A stretch of DNA of 64,000 bases from Opitutia bacterium ISCC 52 (lineage in GTDB: Bacteria > Verrucomicrobiota > Verrucomicrobiia > Opitutales > UBA2995). The DNA lies in the NCBI GenBank assembly GCA_014529675.2, contig CP076040.1, positions 3,863,894-3,927,893 on the forward strand, given 5' to 3'. A model generated the notes under the pieces. That model made no database searches. It had not been told where the DNA came from and worked only from the letters and a program-made list of their open reading frames with translations. Both the position numbers and the translations under genes were made by a program. Within the stretch, counting starts at the first letter, position 1. Each line of letters begins with the position of its first letter. Of this stretch, positions 44,686 to 54,199 are shown one piece after another.

Positions 44686-47600
44686 ATGCTACCACGCACG
44701 TTTTCCATAATCCTGCCCTTATTTATCATCTTCGTAGTTGCAGGCTGTTCCAAACAATCCGAAACAAGCACAAGTTCCGCTGCCGAAACAGATACAACAG
44801 AGGAAGTAGTCGCTTCTAAGGATGCCCCCAGGACACATGAGGCCGACTCCCAGGACATCCAATACATCAAATGGACTCCGGAATTGAATATCCCGGACCC
44901 AGTTGCCATAAGCTTTGATGATCGCGGCCGCGCCTACGTAACACAAACTCGTCGCAGGAGAGCCAACGATCTGGATATCCGCCGTCACACAGATTGGATT
45001 GTCGGCGATATCAGCTTAAACTCTGTAGAGGAGAAAGAATCATTTTTCAGGACCCAAATGGCCCCAAGCAGAGCTGAAGAAAATAAGGACCGGATTATAG
45101 ACTACAACGAAGACGGATATGTTGACTGGCGGGACCTTACTTTCTACAATGAGCGTATCTATCTGGTTGAAGATACAGACAACGATGGATTCGCGGACAG
45201 CTCAAAAATCTACTATGAAGATTTCAAAACCCTGGTAACCGGAGTGGCGGCTGGAGTGCTCTGGCACGAAGGAGATGTCTATGCGACCGTAGCACCTGAC
45301 GTGTGGAAGTTTCGAGATACCGATGGCGACGACATCCCCGATAAGAAGGAAGTGCTCGCCACCGGATTTGGCCTCCATATCGCCTATGGTGGACACGACA
45401 TGCACGGACTTATCGTGGGGCCCGATGGGAAGATTTACTGGTCAATCGGGGACAAGGGCCTAAACGTAGTTTCTAAAGAAGGAACTCGGTTTTTCTATCC
45501 CAATCAAGGGGCAGTGCTTCGAGCCAACCCCGATGGAAGCGACTTTGAAGTATTCGCACGCGGATTGAGAAACGTCCAGGAGCCAGCATTCGACGAGTAT
45601 GGAAATTGGTTTGGCGTGGACAACGACTCTGACCAAACCGGTGAGACCGAACGATTCATGTATATTGTAGATGGCATGGATGCAGGCTGGCGCAACGACT
45701 ACCAGTATCGGGGTGATGGATACAACCCCTGGATGGATGAGAAAATGACAATTCCTTATCACAAAGGGCAAGCCGCTTACATCGTCCCTACCATTCGCAA
45801 CTATGTTGATGGACCTGCGGGTTTTGTGAAGAATCCGGGCACGGCGCTCAATGAGCGCTACAAAGATTACTTTTTCCTAAACGCAACTATGAATGGCGCA
45901 CAATACGCCTTCCAGGTAGAGCAAGATGGAGCCTCATTTAGGATGGTGAACGACCACCAGATCGGAGAAGGCCTACCTCTTATCGGACTGACTTGGGGCA
46001 ATGACGGTGCACTCTATACACCTGACTGGGGTGGTGGATACCCCATGAACGAAACGGGAGCCATTTGGAAACTGGATACTCCGGGCGGGAATCAGGCTAT
46101 CCGTGCAGAAGTGGAGCAATTACTGCAGGAAGGCATGGCTGAAAGATCCGTTCCACAACTGCGTGAGCTCTTATCCCATGCGGATCAGCGCATTCGCCTC
46201 AATGCACAATTTGAACTGGTCAAACGAAACGAGATCGACTCGCTGGCGGAAGACAGCCAAGCCGATCATCAACTTAAAAGCATTCACGCTGTCTGGGGAC
46301 TGGGGCAGCTTGCGAGAGCTGAGAATGAAACAGCCATTAATCAGTTGCTCAAACTCCTTGATGCGGCAGATCCTGAAATTCAAGTGCAGGCGAGCAAAGC
46401 CCTTGGCGACTTAAAACCTGGCAGTTTCAATGGACAAGTCCTCATCCCCCTATTGGATTCCCCTCACCCTCGGGTGCGCTTTCAAGCGGCCTTGTCAATC
46501 GGTCAACAAGGAGTGAGCGAAGCTTTCAACAAGATCGTTTCAATGATCGAAGCCACCAAAGAGAACGATACCTACATGCGTCATGCAGGGGTTGTCTCCC
46601 TTGAGGGTATTGGCGGTGCGGAGACCCTATTAGACCATGCATCGGAGCAGGTACGTCTTAGCGCAGTCGTTGCACTTCGCAGACTCGTAAACCCATCGGT
46701 CGCTGATTTCCTCATGGACAGTTCAGAACTCGTAGTAACCGAAGCAGCACGAGCCATCCATGATGATTTTTCTATCGAAGAAGCATTACCCATACTCGCA
46801 AGGCATCTTGTTTCGAACAGCAGCAACAACGAAGCGCTTGTCCGTAGGCTGATAAATGCCAACTTTCGCATAGGAGGCGAAAACGAAGCGTACCAGGTCG
46901 CTGAATACGCGGACAATAACAACAATGCTGCTATCTTACGCATAGATGCGCTCGACGCCTTGGCGAATTGGAAAACTCCTCCCCCACTCGACCGTGTAGA
47001 TGGAAGACGCCGCTACTTCAAAGATCGCTCTGTGACCAACATTGGAAGCATAGTGAAAGGCAAATTGGAGAATTTGCTTAACTCTGAGAACTCAGAGATA
47101 CTAGAGAAAGCGGTTAGCGCAGCGAACAACTTATCCGTCACCCTAAGCCCAGTCGCACTGGAGAAGCTCCTACGCAATAATCAGGCCCCAGGCTCCCTCC
47201 GCGTGGAAGCCCTGAAGAGTCTTCAAGATCCAAAGAACATAACTTACGCGCAAAACTCAGGAAGCGAAGACTTGAGAATGGCGGCAGCCAGTTTTCTCTT
47301 AAAAACAAATAAGGAAAGTGCAGCCAATTTCCTGGCCACCCGCCTAAGCCGTTCGCGCTCACTCACCGAAAAACAAAAAGCCATAGCCATGCTGGCCGAA
47401 ATCGGGAACGAAATCGCGGACCGAGAAATCAAACTGCAATTCGAACAGCTAGAGCTCGGAACCTTGAACCCGGGACTTCAACTGGATATTCTAGAAGCGG
47501 CTAATGCCAGGGACATGACCAGCGAAATCGCAGCCTTTGAAGCCACCCGCCCCCAGGAATCAAGTCTCGCAGGTTACATCGAGACACTTGAAGGAGGAAG

Positions 47601-48012
47601 TATCGAGGCGGGTAAAGCGATTGCCAATACACACCTGGCTGCCCAATGCGCCCGGTGCCACAAATTTAAAGATGGTCGGGGTAGCGAGATAGGCCCCAAC
47701 CTAAAAGATATCGGTGCGATAAGAGATAAGGAATACATCCTCCGATCCCTCGTCGAACCAGGCGCCGATATTGCAGAAGGCTTCGGCATGACCACCGTTA
47801 GCTTGAAGAATGGAGAAAGTATCACCGCCCAATTGGGTAAAGAAACAGATTCGGGAATCGAGCTTGTGGATCTAGAAGGAAACAGACAAATGATCTCGAG
47901 CGCAGATATTGAGTCTCGGACTGAACCCATGTCTTCGATGCCTCCCATGGGGCTGATTTTGAACAAGCGAGAACTGAGAGACGTCATGGCTTATTTGAGC
48001 AGCCTAAAGTAG
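44686..48012 (+). CDS. PVC-type lipoprotein dehydrogenase/cytochrome c with HEAT-like repeats
   Basis: A 1108-residue protein found mainly in planctomycetes and verrucomicrobia. From the ATG at 44686 it starts with a lipoprotein signal (IILPLFIIFVVAGC). The first half is a sorbosone/glucose-dehydrogenase-like propeller (AISFDDRGRAYVTQTRRR, DGKIYWSIGDKGLNV, EPAFDEYGNWFGVDNDSDQT). From about residue 490 to 920 comes a helical HEAT-like array (LLDAADPEIQVQASKALGDL and similar). It ends with one haem c site, CARCH, in AAQCARCHKFKDGRGSEIGP and a cytochrome-type fold with a Met-rich SSMPPMGLIL. The role is probably periplasmic sugar or alcohol oxidation coupled to electron transfer. Its TAG stop lies in the palindrome at 48009-48071. 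Confidence 0.93.
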   Translation: MLPRTFSIILPLFIIFVVAGCSKQSETSTSSAAETDTTEEVVASKDAPRTHEADSQDIQYIKWTPELNIPDPVAISFDDRGRAYVTQTRRRRANDLDIRRHTDWIVGDISLNSVEEKESFFRTQMAPSRAEENKDRIIDYNEDGYVDWRDLTFYNERIYLVEDTDNDGFADSSKIYYEDFKTLVTGVAAGVLWHEGDVYATVAPDVWKFRDTDGDDIPDKKEVLATGFGLHIAYGGHDMHGLIVGPDGKIYWSIGDKGLNVVSKEGTRFFYPNQGAVLRANPDGSDFEVFARGLRNVQEPAFDEYGNWFGVDNDSDQTGETERFMYIVDGMDAGWRNDYQYRGDGYNPWMDEKMTIPYHKGQAAYIVPTIRNYVDGPAGFVKNPGTALNERYKDYFFLNATMNGAQYAFQVEQDGASFRMVNDHQIGEGLPLIGLTWGNDGALYTPDWGGGYPMNETGAIWKLDTPGGNQAIRAEVEQLLQEGMAERSVPQLRELLSHADQRIRLNAQFELVKRNEIDSLAEDSQADHQLKSIHAVWGLGQLARAENETAINQLLKLLDAADPEIQVQASKALGDLKPGSFNGQVLIPLLDSPHPRVRFQAALSIGQQGVSEAFNKIVSMIEATKENDTYMRHAGVVSLEGIGGAETLLDHASEQVRLSAVVALRRLVNPSVADFLMDSSELVVTEAARAIHDDFSIEEALPILARHLVSNSSNNEALVRRLINANFRIGGENEAYQVAEYADNNNNAAILRIDALDALANWKTPPPLDRVDGRRRYFKDRSVTNIGSIVKGKLENLLNSENSEILEKAVSAANNLSVTLSPVALEKLLRNNQAPGSLRVEALKSLQDPKNITYAQNSGSEDLRMAAASFLLKTNKESAANFLATRLSRSRSLTEKQKAIAMLAEIGNEIADREIKLQFEQLELGTLNPGLQLDILEAANARDMTSEIAAFEATRPQESSLAGYIETLEGGSIEAGKAIANTHLAAQCARCHKFKDGRGSEIGPNLKDIGAIRDKEYILRSLVEPGADIAEGFGMTTVSLKNGESITAQLGKETDSGIELVDLEGNRQMISSADIESRTEPMSSMPPMGLILNKRELRDVMAYLSSLK

Positions 48013-48071
48013 CACAGGCATCTTGCCTGTGTTTATCACCGGAACGTACACAGGCAAGATGCCTGTGCTAC
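48009..48071. repeat. REP-like palindrome (GTAGCACAGGCATCTTGCC family)
   Basis: Perfect 24-base arms at 48009-48032 and 48048-48071 enclose a 15-base loop. The TAG stop of the cytochrome gene and, on the other strand, the TAG stop of the kbl remnant are each the first TAG of an arm. The hairpin probably also acts as a bidirectional terminator. Confidence 0.85.
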
Positions 48072-48620
48072 CCTAACTCCGACTTCACTGCTTTAAAGGC
48101 CGCAATCGCACGGTCCGGATCCTCGCGAGAATGGGCTGCTGAAATTTGTGTCCTTATCCGGGCTTTTCCTTGCGGCACTACAGGATAAGAAAACCCAATC
48201 ACGTAAATCCCCTTTTCCAGCATCGCATCGGCAAACCTGGTAGCCAATGCAGCATCGCCTAACATGACTGGAGTTATGGGGTGCGTTCCTGGCAATATAC
48301 GAACCCCAGCTTTGACATCTCTTCCCGAAAGTAACGTGTGTTTTCTTCCAGCCGGTCACGTAGCTCTGTCGACTCACTCAACAACTCAAGCACCTTCATT
48401 GATCCACCTGCTATCGATGGAGCCAATGTATTTGAAAACAGATACGGACGTGAACGTTGACGCAGCAGCTCGACAATTTCTTTTCGACCACTGGTGTAAC
48501 CACCACTCGCACCACCCAGTGCTTTTCCTAAGGTACCTGTAATGATGTCCACACGGCCCATCACACCACAATGCTCATGCGTGCCACGACCGGTCTTGCC
48601 CATGAAGCCGACCGAGCGGG
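48068..48620 (-). pseudogene. kbl: Glycine C-acetyltransferase, N-terminally truncated and frameshifted
   Basis: Remnant of 2-amino-3-ketobutyrate CoA ligase, the PLP enzyme of threonine breakdown. What is left starts at [20 protein letters not shown] and includes the PLP-lysine region [20 protein letters not shown]. After REEMSKLGF the frame shifts at about 48292, then continues [20 protein letters not shown] and [19 protein letters not shown] to the stop. Roughly the first half of the protein is gone. The cut end meets the XRE-cupin fragment head to head at about 48612-48620. Confidence 0.85.
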
Positions 48621-49045
48621 AAAAGGCCAACCCCACCTTAGCAGTCACGTTGCGTATTGCTCATGCCTTCGAACTCGACTTGGGCGAATTGATCAACATG
48701 CCCAACGCCAGTTCATCGCTAAACGTCATTCGTGCCAATGACCGCACGTTTCACTACCGGTCGGACAAGAACTGCAAGATTCGGACGCTTTCACCTCTCA
48801 ACCTGGAAAAGGATGTGGAGTTTTATGAAGTACAACTGAAACGTGGAGGAGCACTTCGAAGCCAAGCGCACTTTGAAGGCACCCGCGAATTTCTCACCGT
48901 TGAGCAAGGCCAGATCGAGGTCACATCGGGAGAAGAAAGCGATGTGCTAGAACAAGGAGACTCAGCTAACTACCGTGCCGACATCCCGCACACGATCGTC
49001 AATACCGGACGGGGAACTGCGACCCTGTTCCTGGTAGTGATCTAA
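48615..49045 (+). pseudogene. XRE-cupin transcriptional regulator, N-terminally truncated
   Basis: The end of a regulator with a helix-turn-helix and a cupin sensor domain. [20 protein letters not shown] is the tail of the helix-turn-helix (normally after ...SQIERG), and the cupin follows: LRSQAHFEGTREFLTVEQGQ and YRADIPHTIVNTGRGTATLF. The DNA-binding first half is missing, cut at the junction with kbl. The ATG at 48542 lies in kbl antisense sequence and makes no sense as a start. The stop is inside an inverted repeat arm. Confidence 0.8.
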
Positions 49046-49273
49046 GCCTAGCCGACCTTGCTCACCAGATGCGCGCAAAGGAGATACTCTAATCCAAACA
49101 TATTAATAGCTTCAGATCTAATCACATCTTCAAAATTCCGTTTTGCACACATCTTCGAGCTAACATGCTGAGTGTTCCTTACTCTCGGCTCAGTTACGCA
49201 CAGCATTGCGTGCCCTCACCTTTCAGTCGTCATCCTCAACATCTTAACTCCGTGAGCAAGGTCGGCTTAGATC
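49039..49273. repeat. Inverted repeat flanking a 190-bp spacer
   Basis: Left arm 49039-49065 and right arm 49252-49273 match over 22 bases as inverted copies, apart from an extra TAGCC in the left arm. The arms carry CCGACCTTGCTCAC. The inside (49066-49251) has no gene. The XRE remnant's stop codon is in the left arm. Confidence 0.75.
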
Positions 49274-49283
49274 CTGGATCGAC

Positions 49284-49738
49284 TCACTCACCCCAATCGT
49301 AGGGAATTTCTTCGAGGTCGCGTTTATCTGATTCATCTGGATCGTGAGGTGAATCAATTAGATCGAGCAACATATTAATACCCTCGGAGACTCCCTGGAA
49401 TGCGAGCCAAATGCGGGGTGGAATTGTCACGCACTGATAATTCTCCAATGACATGTTGATTTCCCAAAATATGGGATCTTTCCCATCCCTATCGTCGCAA
49501 AGAACAAAACGAATTTCCCCATGCGGAACCAACAAGTTCAAAGTCAACTTGGTGTGCCGACGCCAAGGTTTTTTTCGCCCGCATGTACGGTCGAAAAATA
49601 TACTTCACCAAATCCAACGAAGGTTTCATCGTCCGAACGCATACCATGCATGATGTTACCTTGAGCCCCTTCAATCACTTTTAGAGGTGTCAAAGTGACG
49701 TCCGGAATGGGACAATGGTTGGGATCAGAAGCTGACAT
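49284..49738 (-). pseudogene. dTDP-4-dehydrorhamnose 3,5-epimerase-like protein, frameshifted
   Basis: A cupin-type sugar epimerase (RfbC/WxcM-like). The start MSASDPNHCPIPDVTLTPLK at 49738 reads GAQGNIMHGMRSDDETFVGF and GEVYFSTVHAGEK. In a run of seven A's (49569-49575 on the plus strand as T's) one base is missing. The other frame continues PWRRHTKLTLNLLVPHGEIR and YQCVTIPPRIWLAFQGVSEG. Restored length is about 150 residues, typical for the family. It follows the dehydratase pseudogene by 10 bp, so both once made a deoxysugar for surface polysaccharide. The homopolymer position makes an assembly error possible. Confidence 0.75.
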
Positions 49739-49748
49739 CAGACGGCAG

Positions 49749-50880
49749 TTACTCGGAAATCCACGAAAGCTCACTAGCAAGTGCAGCTTCCATATACTCC
49801 TGGATTTGCTTTCGACTTAATTCCAAAGTGGACTCCCCACTATTGGCATAAAAATCACGGTACCAGTCTACAGTGAATTTCACCATCTGGTCATAATTCA
49901 AACAGGCTTTCCAATGAAGTCCATGCAGCGCCTTGTCACAGCAAAGCTTCAAGAGACCTGCTTCATGTCCGGCGTTATTGGACTCAGAGACGTCATCCCA
50001 TCGAACCCCTTCCCAATGCTCACGCATGCTTTCGATCAGCTCACCCACCGTCACATTTTGAACCGCATCGGGACCAAAGTTATAAGCTTCGCCGTGCACG
50101 CTTCCACCAGGGAACGACTCACCATTCAATTCGGCATGGAGTCGCTGCCCAAGAATCAAATAACCACTCAGAGGTTCGAGCACATGTTGCCAGGGCCGAG
50201 TTGCATGAGGACTCCGAATTTGCACGACCTCACCTTTTGACCAGGAACGAATACAATCTGGAACGATACGATCAGCTGCCCAATCGGCTCCACCAATGAC
50301 ATTCCCAGCACGACCAATTCCCATGCGGAGGCGATCTGCTTGCCCGACGAAAAAGGAATGAAAGTAACTTTTAATGATCAACTCGGCGGCACCTTTGGAA
50401 CCACTGTATGGATCTTTCCCCCCCCAAGGCATCCGTCTCGCGGTAGCCATAGGTCCACTCAACATTGTCATAGCATTTATCGCTGGTGATAAAGACAACC
50501 GAGCAAGGAAAGTCTGCCGTGCGAATGGTCTCCAGGATGCTACCTGTCCCCATGACATTGACCTCGAAGGTCTTGAGAGGGTTCGCGTAGGATTCAGGGA
50601 CCAGCGGTTGGGCGGCCAAGTGAAAGATAAAATCGGGTCGTATCTCAGAGATCAGTTTGCTAACTGCCTCGTGATCTCGTACATCCAGGATGTTGTGATT
50701 GATGATTCCACCGAGCTACGCCGCTTCAAAATGTGAGGGAATAGTCGGGATTTCATCGGATATACCGTGGACTTCAGCACCCATGGAATCAAGCCACAGG
50801 CTCAGCCAGGAGCCCTTGAAACCGGTATGCCCGGTCACTAAAACTTTTTTATCTTGATAGGTATTCTTGAAAGGAATCAT
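49749..50880 (-). pseudogene. rfbG: CDP-glucose 4,6-dehydratase, disrupted twice
   Basis: From the ATG at 50880: NTYQDKKVLVTGHTGFKGSW is the NAD site of CDP-glucose 4,6-dehydratases. An in-frame TAG (50716-50718, after SHFEAA) interrupts it, but the same frame goes on with HNILDVRDHEAVSKLISEIR, FHLAAQPLV and VVFITSDKCYDNVEWTYGYR. At about 50418-50426, in a run of eight G's, the frame shifts to KDPYSGSKGAAELIIKSYFH (active-site Y-x-x-x-K), then IGRAGNVIGGADWAADRIVP and on to the stop at 49749. The active site is complete in pieces, but the product is not made whole. Confidence 0.85.
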
Positions 50881-51079
50881 AAAAAAGGATGAGATGAGAG
50901 GTTGTGGGATATTCGAATAGCAGGATAACCCAAAACGCGGAGAATCCTGTCGTTTCGCCACCACAAATCAAGATATAGATGCGATAGTTTCGAGGTTTTA
51001 ACTTAACATTAACCGGAACAGCGCACTAGTTTGGAAGACAAGCTAGCAATATACGCAGAAACCCCAAGCCCCATGCCCT

Positions 51080-52345
51080 ATGAAAGCTGACAATCCATCC
51101 AACACCATGACCCGTCGCGAGGCCATGAAATATCTTGGCCTTGGAGCGACTGGCCTAGCCCTCGGAAGCAACTCATCCAAAGCACAAAGCTACGCTAAGA
51201 ACGATACCATGAATTTCGGATTGATCGGCTGCGGAGGACGGATGCGGCGATTGATCGGAGGATTAGAAAAAAATCCTGGCACTCGGATCGCCTCCGTCTG
51301 CGATGTCTATGACGACTTTTTAAACTCTACTCACGTGCTCGTCGGAGGTCGCGACCGAGAAATCCAGAAAACAACCCGATACGAAGAGGTGTTGGCACGG
51401 AAGGACATCGACGCGGTCATTGTAGCGACCCCGGACCATTGGCACGCCCCCATTACGATCGCTGCGGTGGAGGCCGGCAAAGACGTCTATGTAGAAAAAC
51501 CCGTCACCCATAAACTTGAAGAAGGCCATCACCTCATTGAGGCCGTAAATCGCAGCGGGAAGAAAGTCCAGGTAGGTGCACAACAAAGAACGATGCCTCA
51601 CCTGGTCGTTCTGAAAGAAAAACTCGATTCCGGCGAAATCGACCCAGGTAAGGTGACACGGGTACATATGCAATGGTGTCGCAATACAGGGCCCTTCGGC
51701 GGAGACCCAAGGTATAAGATCACTGAGGATCAAGTAGACTGGAAACGATTCCTCGGGAACGCTCCCGACCAACCCTTTGATCCACTCCGCATGAGGAACT
51801 GGCGCTGGATCTGGGACTTTGGAAATGGACCGCTGGGAGACCTGATGGTGCATTGGCTGGATGCGACCAATTGGTTATTGGATTTACCTATGCCGAGCCA
51901 AGTGATAATGTCTGGCGGGAAGTACCATCGCAAAGGCAGCTTTGAAACACCCGACATCACCAACTGCATTATGGAATACCCAGAGCTTGACTTGCAGATG
52001 GACTATGTGAGCTCCTGGAGCAACAACCACCAAAAGGCCTGTACTGTCATTATGGGTACAGATGCAACGATCTACTTTGATCGGAACCTCTACCAGGTTA
52101 TTCCGCAACGCCCCGGCAACGAACCGGTTGCTCAGGTCAGCGAATCCATGGTGGCAAGCTCAGGTCCGTTAGGGTCTGATCACGCAGCTGATTTTGATGC
52201 CCAACAATTTCATATCGCTGACTGGCTGGATGCGATTAAGAACGACCGACAACCCGTAGATCATGTCGAAGCAGGCGTACAAGCAGCTGCGATCTGCCAA
52301 TACGGGAATATGTCTTACCGTGAGAAACGCTTCGTCCAAATTTAA
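51080..52345 (+). CDS. Tat-exported Gfo/Idh/MocA-family oxidoreductase
   Basis: A 421-residue NAD(P)-dependent oxidoreductase with a twin-arginine signal (MTRREAMKYLGLGATGLALG). The cofactor site is FGLIGCGGRMRRLIGG, and the hallmark is VYVEKPVTHKLEEGHHLI. It shares PLGDLMVHWLDATNWLLD with planctomycete-type members. It differs clearly from the protein at 2856-4259, so it is a separate subfamily. It is followed at 30 bp by a sulfatase in the same direction. Together they may act on one sulfated sugar outside the cytoplasm. Confidence 0.92.
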   Translation: MKADNPSNTMTRREAMKYLGLGATGLALGSNSSKAQSYAKNDTMNFGLIGCGGRMRRLIGGLEKNPGTRIASVCDVYDDFLNSTHVLVGGRDREIQKTTRYEEVLARKDIDAVIVATPDHWHAPITIAAVEAGKDVYVEKPVTHKLEEGHHLIEAVNRSGKKVQVGAQQRTMPHLVVLKEKLDSGEIDPGKVTRVHMQWCRNTGPFGGDPRYKITEDQVDWKRFLGNAPDQPFDPLRMRNWRWIWDFGNGPLGDLMVHWLDATNWLLDLPMPSQVIMSGGKYHRKGSFETPDITNCIMEYPELDLQMDYVSSWSNNHQKACTVIMGTDATIYFDRNLYQVIPQRPGNEPVAQVSESMVASSGPLGSDHAADFDAQQFHIADWLDAIKNDRQPVDHVEAGVQAAAICQYGNMSYREKRFVQI

Positions 52346-52375
52346 CTCCAATCCCATACACCTACTCTAAGATTT

Positions 52376-54046
52376 ATGTATCCCTTAAAAAAAGCAGGAA
52401 TACTCACTGCCCTGATTTCGTTCTTCATAAGCATTTACTCCGTTGCTGAAGAAAGACCCAATATCCTCATTATCATGTCAGATGATATGGGTTTCTCAGA
52501 TCCGGGGTTTCAGGGAAGCGAGATTGAGACTCCTAATCTAGATCGTCTCGCAAACAATGGTCTGACGTTCACCAATTTCTATAACTGTGCTCGCTGTGGC
52601 CCAACAAGAGCTAGCATATCGACCGGACTCTACAGTCATCAAGTTGGCTGCTATGAGCTCGAACCGGTAGAACCCGGCAACAATGCTTACATATCGGAAG
52701 TCCTGGGTGATAGTGGCTACGCTACTTATATGTCGGGAAAATGGCACCTGGGGAATACGCCCGACAAGCTTCCCCCTGCTAGAGGTTACGACCACTCCTA
52801 TGCTTACGAAGGTTGCTGTGGGAGCTTCTGGGATCCAGAAATCTACATCCTGGAATCCCCAGACCTTGAGCCTATTGATTACACGGTTGAGCCCTTTCAC
52901 GCCACCGATGCGACGACTGATCATGGAGTGCGTTTCCTTAAGCATCATGAAGAAAACGAGAAGGATAGTCCCTTCTTCCTCTACCTGGCCTATCAAGCCC
53001 CCCACTTTCCGCTCCACGCGCCCAAGGAGCTCATTGATAAATATATTCCCGTCTATGAAAAAGGCTGGGATAAAATCCGGGAAGAGCGCTGGAAAAAAAT
53101 GCAAAGGCTCGGATTGTTCACCCAGATAAAGGAGCTTCCACCTACTTCCGATGCCCCGCCCTGGCATGATGAGTTTGCCGATCCCGCAAAACTAAGCGCC
53201 TGGGACTCACTCACTGATATCCAGCGGCAAGACCAAGTTTACCGCATGGCTATATTTGCTGCTATGATGGAGCAAATGGATCAGGGCATCGGACGAGTGA
53301 TCGACCAGTTGAGAGACATGGAACAGCTGGACAACACGCTCATCTTCTTCCTCTCGGATAATGGAGCAAACTACGAAGGTGGGCCCTTCGGTGCAGATGG
53401 ACCCTTCAGCGGAGCAGACTTGGAGACCATGGGATCCAAAGACACGCGACACCATACCGGTGCCCATTGGGCCGCAGTCAGTAATACTCCATTTAAGCTC
53501 TACAAACATTTTAACCATGAAGGCGGAATCAACACGCCCATGGTTGTTCATTGGCCAGATGGCCTAAAACGCAAAGGCGAACGTGAGACACAAAGAAGCC
53601 ACGTTATAGACATCATGGCAACCGTGGTGGATGTCACCGGGGCCAAGTATCCAGAGCAAAGATTAGGGCATGATATTCTTCCCATGGAAGGAACCACTTT
53701 GATGCCAGCCCTGAGAGGAGGAGAACTGGCCGATCGAGTCATTTGCTTTGAACATGAGGCCAATCGGGCGATCTTTAAAGACCAGTATAAACTTGTATCC
53801 AAAAACTTCACATCTACAGACGGCCAACCACACCATGACTGGGAATTATACGACATTGATAACGACCCACTCGAGCTCAACAACATCGCTTCAGATCACT
53901 ACTACGAAATAGTTATCCCCATGGCTCGTGATTGGCACAACTGGGCTTCCAGAACAGATGCCATTGTCGGTTACGAACGTTGGATGCTTAAATTGCAGTA
54001 CTACTGGAGAACAGGCCTCCGGACTTACCTTAACGACGAGTTTTAA
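52376..54046 (+). CDS. Secreted sulfatase (arylsulfatase A type)
   Basis: A 556-residue formylglycine sulfatase. Signal peptide GILTALISFFISIYSVAEE; metal site IMSDDMGFSD; C74 in C-G-P-T-R (CGPTRASISTGLYSHQ); GKWHLGNTPDKLPPARGYD; FLSDNGANYEGGPFG. It is longer than average because of an extra region with DKIREERWKKMQRLGLFTQI, typical of the choline-sulfatase/arylsulfatase A group. It probably cleaves sulfate from a polysaccharide or glycan. It follows the Tat oxidoreductase by 30 bp, and a perfect 27-base palindrome follows its stop. Confidence 0.94.
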   Translation: MYPLKKAGILTALISFFISIYSVAEERPNILIIMSDDMGFSDPGFQGSEIETPNLDRLANNGLTFTNFYNCARCGPTRASISTGLYSHQVGCYELEPVEPGNNAYISEVLGDSGYATYMSGKWHLGNTPDKLPPARGYDHSYAYEGCCGSFWDPEIYILESPDLEPIDYTVEPFHATDATTDHGVRFLKHHEENEKDSPFFLYLAYQAPHFPLHAPKELIDKYIPVYEKGWDKIREERWKKMQRLGLFTQIKELPPTSDAPPWHDEFADPAKLSAWDSLTDIQRQDQVYRMAIFAAMMEQMDQGIGRVIDQLRDMEQLDNTLIFFLSDNGANYEGGPFGADGPFSGADLETMGSKDTRHHTGAHWAAVSNTPFKLYKHFNHEGGINTPMVVHWPDGLKRKGERETQRSHVIDIMATVVDVTGAKYPEQRLGHDILPMEGTTLMPALRGGELADRVICFEHEANRAIFKDQYKLVSKNFTSTDGQPHHDWELYDIDNDPLELNNIASDHYYEIVIPMARDWHNWASRTDAIVGYERWMLKLQYYWRTGLRTYLNDEF

Positions 54047-54064
54047 ACTTCTCGCTTCACTTAA

Positions 54065-54137
54065 TTGTAGGAGCGATTTTAATCGCGACCCAATACAATC
54101 AGTCTCCAACGGGTCGCGATTAAAATCGCTCCTACAA
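54065..54137. repeat. REP-like palindrome (TGTAGGAGC family), perfect 27-bp arms
   Basis: Arms 54065-54091 and 54111-54137 are perfect inverted copies with a 19-base loop. The TGTAGGAGC ends match the element at 2633-2702, but the inner halves differ. It could terminate the sulfatase transcript. Confidence 0.88.
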
Positions 54138-54199
54138 AAACCGAGTTATTATCTCGTATTAGATTTTACAATACAAAGGACATAAAAACATTTCACTTC

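Noticed and set aside
52538-53167. 209-residue minus-strand ORF
   Set aside because: Antisense shadow of the third sulfatase.
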